NCBI GenBank assembly: GCA_002424635.1
Contig: DIKT01000076.1
Span: forward strand, 1 to 29,919
DNA from: Desulfobulbaceae bacterium UBA5611
GTDB lineage: Bacteria; Desulfobacterota; Desulfobulbia; Desulfobulbales; Desulfocapsaceae
Reading direction: 5' to 3'
DNA: 29,919 nt
Shown here: positions 26,374-29,919 of the stretch, one piece after another
How positions within the stretch are numbered: position 1 is the first letter of the stretch
Layout of the letters: each line of letters opens with the position of its first letter
The notes under the pieces: model-generated
Database searches by the model: none
What the model was told of the DNA's origin: nothing
Seen by the model: only the letters and a program-made list of their open reading frames with translations
Program-made: the position numbers and the translations under genes

Positions 26374-27712
26374 TGCCCCTCTTGAAATTAATGGTCCATC
26401 CTCGCCAGGCCTCTGCCCCGAACACATGCCGCCGCACGGCAATCAAATATAACGCCAACAGGGCACACTCGCTCATCAAGGTTGCCACCGCCGCTCCCAT
26501 GGTGGCGAACGATGGAATCAACAGTAAGTTGAGGGACAAATTAATGACAGCGACTGCTCCCATATAAAAAATTTTGCGTTGCATGTGCTCCTGTGTAACC
26601 AGCGTAGCCCCAACACTGGTCGCAAGAAAACGCACGGGGGCGCAGAAGACGAGTACCCCCAGGAGGCTGACCGCTGATTGGTAGGCCGAGCCAAAAAGCA
26701 GTGGAACAATTAGTGGCACCAGTAACAACAGAACAACTGTAGCCAGCCCCCCAAACAACAACATGCTGCCATTGCCGATCCGATAGACCTGCAAAAAACG
26801 TGTACGGTCATGGTTTGCCCAGCGGTGGAGCTTGGGTAGAAGAAATTTCTGGTAAATAACACTAGGAAGCAAATAAACTGCGGCCATGATCGTAAATGCG
26901 ACATTGTAAACACCTGCTGCTTCGCTCCCAACAAGGTATTTGAGCAAAATGATATCACTTTGAAAATATAAAAGATAGAATACACCAGACAAACCAAACG
27001 GCCAAGCACCCCGGACAATATCGAGTAATCCCAAACGGACTTCGGCTGCTTTTTTATCCACCTCCGTCGCAATCGGTTTAGTGTGCCCTTTCAGGGTGAA
27101 ACGACCATGGGCCATTGCTCGCAGGTGTACAAAGCCCACAACCACTAAGAAAAGAGAAGTCAACGTATAGACAGCGGCAATATCAACAAGGCTAGGTTGA
27201 GCTGCAACTCCAACTACAAGCAGGACCAAAAGCAGGCGAGACAAATTGGGCAATATATGCCACAAGGCCAACATTTTGTAGCGCTCTTCTAATTGCAGTT
27301 TTCCACTGACCAACTCCATGAATAGCGAGCCGACGACCACGGACGATAGCCAATAAAGAAGCCGTTGAACCGTGGCGTCATGCGGCCCCCAAGTGGCCCA
27401 GATAGTAATAAAAAATAACGTTGAAAACGTGCTGATGAAGACGAAACGAAAGGAGGGCGGCAACCAGCGAATTGCATGCCACCCCTCAGCACCAAACAAT
27501 TTAAGCCAAAAGCCCTGCACCCCAAATCCGGCCAAAGGTGACACAAGGGTTATAGTTGCTAAACTTGCAGCAAAAACCCCATAGCCTGCGGGGGTAAGTT
27601 CACGCGCGAGCACTACTTGGGTGAGAAAAGCTAACCCAGCACCGCCTAGTGAGCTAACCCATAAAAAAGAAACGGCGCCAAAGACCTTTCGTATCGAAAT
27701 ATTTGCTTTCAA
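26366..27712 (-). CDS. wzx: lipid-linked repeat-unit flippase (Wzx, MOP/polysaccharide synthase family)
   Basis: This 448-residue protein has about 12-14 hydrophobic helices and the N-terminal pattern LGGAGLAFLTQVVLARELTPAGYGVFAASLA, which is diagnostic for polysaccharide synthase/Wzx flippases. The C-terminal half has LLIPSFATMGAAVATLMSECALL, also typical. It would flip undecaprenyl-linked repeat units to the periplasm for the EpsG-like polymerase. The start is TTG, overlapping the TGA of an upstream start-less frame in a TTGA junction, with only a weak ribosome site. No better downstream start fits the family N-terminus. It is the first intact gene of the long minus-strand run. Confidence 0.93.
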   Translation of the reverse strand: MKANISIRKVFGAVSFLWVSSLGGAGLAFLTQVVLARELTPAGYGVFAASLATITLVSPLAGFGVQGFWLKLFGAEGWHAIRWLPPSFRFVFISTFSTLFFITIWATWGPHDATVQRLLYWLSSVVVGSLFMELVSGKLQLEERYKMLALWHILPNLSRLLLVLLVVGVAAQPSLVDIAAVYTLTSLFLVVVGFVHLRAMAHGRFTLKGHTKPIATEVDKKAAEVRLGLLDIVRGAWPFGLSGVFYLLYFQSDIILLKYLVGSEAAGVYNVAFTIMAAVYLLPSVIYQKFLLPKLHRWANHDRTRFLQVYRIGNGSMLLFGGLATVVLLLLVPLIVPLLFGSAYQSAVSLLGVLVFCAPVRFLATSVGATLVTQEHMQRKIFYMGAVAVINLSLNLLLIPSFATMGAAVATLMSECALLALYLIAVRRHVFGAEAWRGWTINFKRGNE

Positions 27713-27933
27713 ACAGTAAACCTAGCAACCAATGGCAAGACTTCCCACATATTCTCATAGCCGTTTAAATCGTTAAATACATCATCCAGGATCAGCAAAT
27801 ATCGGATAATGTCGAACCAAGAAAAGCCTTGATTTTTATAAATCACATTCCATAAGTCATGTGAGCAGGCTTTTAAGTTTTTAAGTTCAATCTCGAAAGC
27901 AGCTCTTAGAGCCTTTTTGAGTGGATTACTATT
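27709..27933 (-). pseudogene. start-less open frame ahead of wzx, probable gene remnant
   Basis: The minus strand is open for 74 codons between a TAG at 27934-27936 and a TGA at 27709-27711. The residues look protein-like, with Trp, Asp and Tyr well spaced: AFEIELKNLKACSHDLW, then GFSWFDIIRYLLILDDVF, then LNGYENMWEVLPLVARF. No ATG, GTG or TTG lies in the first part of the frame, so it cannot be translated as it stands. I do not recognise the family. It overlaps the wzx TTG start, as a real upstream operon gene would. The most likely reading is the C-terminal scar of a lost first gene. In the 340-bp gap 27713-28052, this and the terminator are all I can support. Confidence 0.4.
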
Positions 27934-27995
27934 CTAGTAAACTTAGGTTTATTCTTTAAGTGGTGGGTTTACTTAACCGGTCGTTGGAGAGTAGT

Positions 27996-28029
27996 CAAAA
28001 AAAAACCCACCAACTAAAGCTGGTGGGTT
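27996..28029 (-). terminator. intrinsic terminator after the small secreted protein gene
   Basis: On the minus strand, AACCCACCA (28021-28029) and TGGTGGGTT (28004-28012) form a perfect 9-bp stem with an 8-nt loop, followed directly by a run of T. It lies 24-57 bp after the stop codon at 28053 and closes the STN/small-protein unit. The wzx operon therefore needs its own promoter downstream of this point. Confidence 0.9.
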
Positions 28030-28052
28030 GCTGAAAATGTCAACAATTAGCA

Positions 28053-28394
28053 CTAATTGTTGACATAAATAACATTAAGCATAGATCCAGATGTCTTGGC
28101 AGAAGTACTTACCCATACATTTTTACCTAAAGAAAGCGCAGTCAAAGCAGTAGCCAATGCCTGATCTCCGATTAGTATATTCGGATAAAATTGGGCAGAG
28201 CCCCAGCTTAAATCACTTAAACATTTAACAGTTATTACATTAGGTGCAACCGTACTTGAACCAATTGTAGCAGCCGTGCCAACCCTTAAGATTTGGGCAT
28301 TGGCACAATCAGCAGCCATAGAAGTTGAAACAATTGAAGTAGCCAGCGCCACAGAAAGCCCTAATGCCAAACTCATTTTCTTTGAAAATTTCAT
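28053..28394 (-). CDS. small secreted protein of unknown function
   Basis: This 113-residue protein has a clear Sec signal peptide: basic MKFSKKMS, a hydrophobic core, and cleavage expected after STSMA, before ADCANA. The mature part is about 86 residues with exactly two cysteines (C30 and C58), which could form one disulfide. It has alternating Val/Thr/Ser strands and the segments QFYPNILIGDQALATALTAL and LGKNVWVS. I know similar small exported proteins with a CxN start and LATALTAL-GKxVWV pattern in other proteobacteria, but they have no agreed function. The ribosome site AAAGGAG, 8 nt before the ATG, is strong. It is the second gene after the STN-repeat protein, 69 bp away, and is followed at once by the terminator. 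Confidence 0.8.
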   Translation of the reverse strand: MKFSKKMSLALGLSVALATSIVSTSMAADCANAQILRVGTAATIGSSTVAPNVITVKCLSDLSWGSAQFYPNILIGDQALATALTALSLGKNVWVSTSAKTSGSMLNVIYVNN

Positions 28395-28463
28395 GAATAT
28401 CTCCTTTTATAAAAAAAATTAACAACTAAATTTTGTCTTATTCTTATTTTTACTTATTCTTTT

Positions 28464-29312
28464 TTACTTAGTCAAGCTTTCTTGATAGTCCTTTGCTTGC
28501 CGGGCAAGCATAAGTTTATGGTCTCCGCGCGTCATCCCTATCTCCGGCAGGTATTCAGCATCATTGTTTCGTTGCTGTTCAAATTCATTATTCTGATCAG
28601 CCAGCATAGCACGATGTTCACCCACCGTCATTTCCAATTCCGGCAGCACTGTTGCCTCATTGTTTTGCTCACGATTGAGGTCCGCAAGCTGTTCATCATG
28701 CATCGCTTTTAATTCCCCACGAGTCATACCAACATCCGGCAAATATTGATCAGGGTTATTACTTTCCTTGTCGAATTGAGCATTCTGGACTTCCTGCAGA
28801 TTACGTAATTCGCCACGAGTCATTCCGACCTCTTCCACAAACGCAGCCATATCATTAATTTCTTTGACAAATTCCTCATGTTGCTCTTTATGCAAGGCTT
28901 TAAGCTCACTAATCGACATCTCTACATCCGCTAGATACGCACCTCCTTCTTTTGTCTGGGTTGTTACATAATGTGTTTCACCAAAGCCCTCGACCAGCAA
29001 TGTTCTTTTCTGTCCATCCATCGTCAAGCTGTGATTTAAACCACCAAGCAGTCTTTGGATCACTGCCTTAAAGGGCTCATCTTCATAAACGCCGGAGACT
29101 TTCTTCTTTGCTATCCTTTTATCATAAATAATTTGTATGCCTGACTCATCAGATAATTTTTTAAGAATTACCTCCAATTCATTATTATGAAATTTTAATG
29201 TTACCGGCTGTTCAAAAATATCAGGTTCGACTGCTTGAACAACTCCCCCGGTAGATACAAAGAAACAAACGATAAATAGATAACAAAAACTATTTCTTAG
29301 CAGGAAAAACAT
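28464..29312 (-). CDS. secreted STN-domain protein with five 32-residue tandem repeats
   Basis: A signal peptide (residues 1-27, ending GGVVQA) is followed by an STN (secretin/TonB short N-terminal) domain at about 36-110: PVTLKFHNNELEVILKKLSD, IIYDKR and AVIQRLLGGLNHSLTMDG. STN domains normally sit in front of secretin or TonB-receptor barrels, and none follows here. Instead, residues 125-282 are five repeats with an exact 32-residue period, starting at 125, 157, 189, 221 and 253. Each has the core YLP-[DE]-[VIL]-x-M-T-x-G-E/D-x-K/R and then an Asp/Glu/Gln/Asn-rich helix. The protein ends in the fifth repeat. It is probably periplasmic. The ribosome site GAGGT (29318-29322) supports the ATG. 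No function is assigned. Confidence 0.85.
   Translation of the reverse strand: MFFLLRNSFCYLFIVCFFVSTGGVVQAVEPDIFEQPVTLKFHNNELEVILKKLSDESGIQIIYDKRIAKKKVSGVYEDEPFKAVIQRLLGGLNHSLTMDGQKRTLLVEGFGETHYVTTQTKEGGAYLADVEMSISELKALHKEQHEEFVKEINDMAAFVEEVGMTRGELRNLQEVQNAQFDKESNNPDQYLPDVGMTRGELKAMHDEQLADLNREQNNEATVLPELEMTVGEHRAMLADQNNEFEQQRNNDAEYLPEIGMTRGDHKLMLARQAKDYQESLTK
28467..28940 (-). repeat. 96-bp-period coding tandem repeat (5 units)
   Basis: Within the STN gene, five units of 96 bp (the last 90 bp) encode 32-residue repeats anchored on VGMTRGEL, VGMTRGEL, LEMTVGEH and IGMTRGDH, with a diverged first unit (VEMSISEL). The GAGTCAT/CGTCAT-type core recurs at the same phase. Units differ clearly at DNA level, so this is an old, selected repeat rather than a fresh slippage product. 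Confidence 0.85.
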
Positions 29313-29393
29313 AATATACCTCAGTTCATGTTAGCTTCAATAAGTATTCGGAAAATCCATGCTGACCAGTCAAATATTGACTTAAAAATATAT

Positions 29394-29410
29394 ATGCACA
29401 TCTTGTGCAT
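29394..29410. promoter_or_regulatory. inverted repeat ATGCACA-N3-TGTGCAT, candidate operator
   Basis: A perfect 7-bp dyad with a 3-nt spacer lies 82 bp upstream of the STN gene, next to a smaller dyad (GTCAA-N3-TTGAC, 29369-29381). It is an AT-rich region without hairpin-terminator features. Position and symmetry suggest a binding site for a dimeric regulator of the STN unit. The regulator is unknown. Confidence 0.35.
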
Positions 29411-29469
29411 TAAAAAAACACCCGAGATTTTAATACTATTTAATAGATAAATAAACTTTCGATTTCCTA

Positions 29470-29496
29470 ATGAGTAAAGTAAACATATTTACTCAT
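29470..29496. promoter_or_regulatory. inverted repeat ATGAGTAAA-N9-TTTACTCAT in the msbA/STN divergent gap
   Basis: Perfect 9-bp arms separated by 9 nt lie near the middle of the 300-bp divergent gap (29313-29612). No T-run follows, so a terminator is unlikely. A regulatory dyad acting on one or both divergent genes is the simplest reading. Nothing else in this gap can be supported; promoter matches for msbA are poor. Confidence 0.35.
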
Positions 29497-29612
29497 TGCT
29501 GCTACATAATACGACTGAGATAAATTATTAAAAGTTTAACTCAGCAAACAATATAAGATTGCAGTCAGTTTTTAGCTCTTTTTTATACTCATAATTTATA
29601 TATATTTTTATC

Positions 29613-29919
29613 ATGTCAACCAGACCCATGTCCAATAAAAAACTTTTTGCCCGCCTTTATCTCCTCATCAAACCATACAAAGTCAAGTTCCTGATTGCCA
29701 TGATCGCGGCCCTGGTGGTGGCCGGGCTGACTGGAGCTCAGGCCTATATGGTCAAACCCCTGCTTGATAAAATATTCTTTGAAAAAGACACCTTTTTCCT
29801 GGCTGTTCTGCCCTTTGCCCTGGTGGCCTTGTTTTTCGTCAAAGGAGTTTTTTACGGCCTGAACTTTTATCTTCTGGAACAGGTCGGCCAGACGGTTATC
29901 CGCGACATGCGGGTCAGAC
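29613..29919 (+). CDS. msbA: lipid A export ABC transporter MsbA, N-terminal part (cut by window end)
   Basis: The plus-strand frame starting at the ATG at 29613 (MSTRPMSNKKLFARLYLLIK) runs to the window end, about 102 residues. It shows the first two membrane helices of a half-type ABC exporter, then GAQAYMVKPLLDKIFFEKD and LLEQVGQTVIRDMRV, the LxxxVxxxVxxDLR-type helix typical of MsbA. MsbA flips lipid A-core across the inner membrane. The ATPase domain lies beyond the window. A second ATG at 29628 is an equally possible start; neither has a clear ribosome site. It diverges from the STN gene and is the only plus-strand gene here. Confidence 0.88.
   Translation, partial: MSTRPMSNKKLFARLYLLIKPYKVKFLIAMIAALVVAGLTGAQAYMVKPLLDKIFFEKDTFFLAVLPFALVALFFVKGVFYGLNFYLLEQVGQTVIRDMRVR

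Noticed and set aside
24973..26442. FrhB-like protein starting at 26442 (489 residues)
   Set aside because: The extra 23 residues lie inside the wzx coding region, are Gly/Pro-rich and unlike the family, and the strong GAGGGG site serves the ATG at 26373.
27900..27960. Promoter for the wzx operon (TTAAAG, 17 bp, TAGAAT on the minus strand)
   Set aside because: The -35 matches only three of six bases and the region is AT-rich, so chance matches are expected.
28467..28940. CRISPR array or DNA-level satellite
   Set aside because: The 96-bp period is in frame, units differ widely at DNA level, and there are no constant repeats with unique spacers.
1..29919. tRNA, rRNA or CRISPR loci
   Set aside because: No cloverleaf-like, rRNA-like or short regularly spaced repeat sequence was noticed on either strand when reading the window.

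Overview
The window is a long surface-polysaccharide (O-antigen or exopolysaccharide) locus from a Gram-negative bacterium. Almost every gene is on the minus strand, so transcription runs from about 27.7 kb down to position 1. The right edge holds the divergent start of an MsbA-type lipid A flippase, and the locus has Wzx/Wzy/Wzz and Wzm/Wzt machinery, all of which fit an outer-membrane organism. The gene style would fit Desulfobacterota or a related proteobacterium. That is an impression only, because no RNA gene or taxonomic marker is present.

Right edge, 27.7-29.9 kb: msbA (plus, cut by the window end) diverges from a short minus-strand unit. That unit encodes a secreted STN-domain protein with five tandem 32-residue repeats, then a small secreted protein, and ends in a perfect intrinsic terminator. 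Between the terminator and the polysaccharide genes lies an open frame with no usable start, probably a gene remnant.

Block A, 13.98-27.7 kb, is a Wzx/Wzy-type pathway. In transcription order: flippase Wzx, an iron-sulfur FrhB-like flavoprotein, a pyruvyl transferase, a GT2 glycosyltransferase, an EpsG-like polymerase (Wzy), a decayed IS3 transposase, a GT4 glycosyltransferase, then PglC-, PglD-, PglE- and PglF-like genes and Wzz. The Pgl-like set predicts synthesis of UDP-2,4-diacetamido-2,4,6-trideoxyhexose (bacillosamine type) and its transfer to the lipid carrier as the first sugar. The sugars would be assembled on the cytoplasmic face, flipped, polymerised and length-controlled in the periplasm. 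Two scars sit around wzz: a duplicate of its last 25 codons and the tail of a second PglF/CapD-family dehydratase.

Block B, 1-13.6 kb, contains an ABC-transporter pathway: a rhamnosyltransferase-like GT2, an O-antigen ligase-type protein, a small membrane-anchored protein, GDP-L-fucose synthase, GDP-mannose 4,6-dehydratase, a second dehydratase-like paralogue, Wzm, Wzt with a C-terminal extension, a coiled-coil methyltransferase, a double GT4 glycosyltransferase and a truncated polytopic membrane protein. It would make GDP-deoxyhexoses, build a chain in the cytoplasm, possibly cap it by methylation, and export it through Wzm/Wzt.

Having both an ABC-type and a Wzy-type export route in one co-directional run, joined by degraded gene ends, suggests that two loci were brought together. 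The least explained parts are the STN-repeat protein with its small secreted partner, the FrhB-like redox protein inside a glycan operon, and the coiled-coil methyltransferase next to Wzt.
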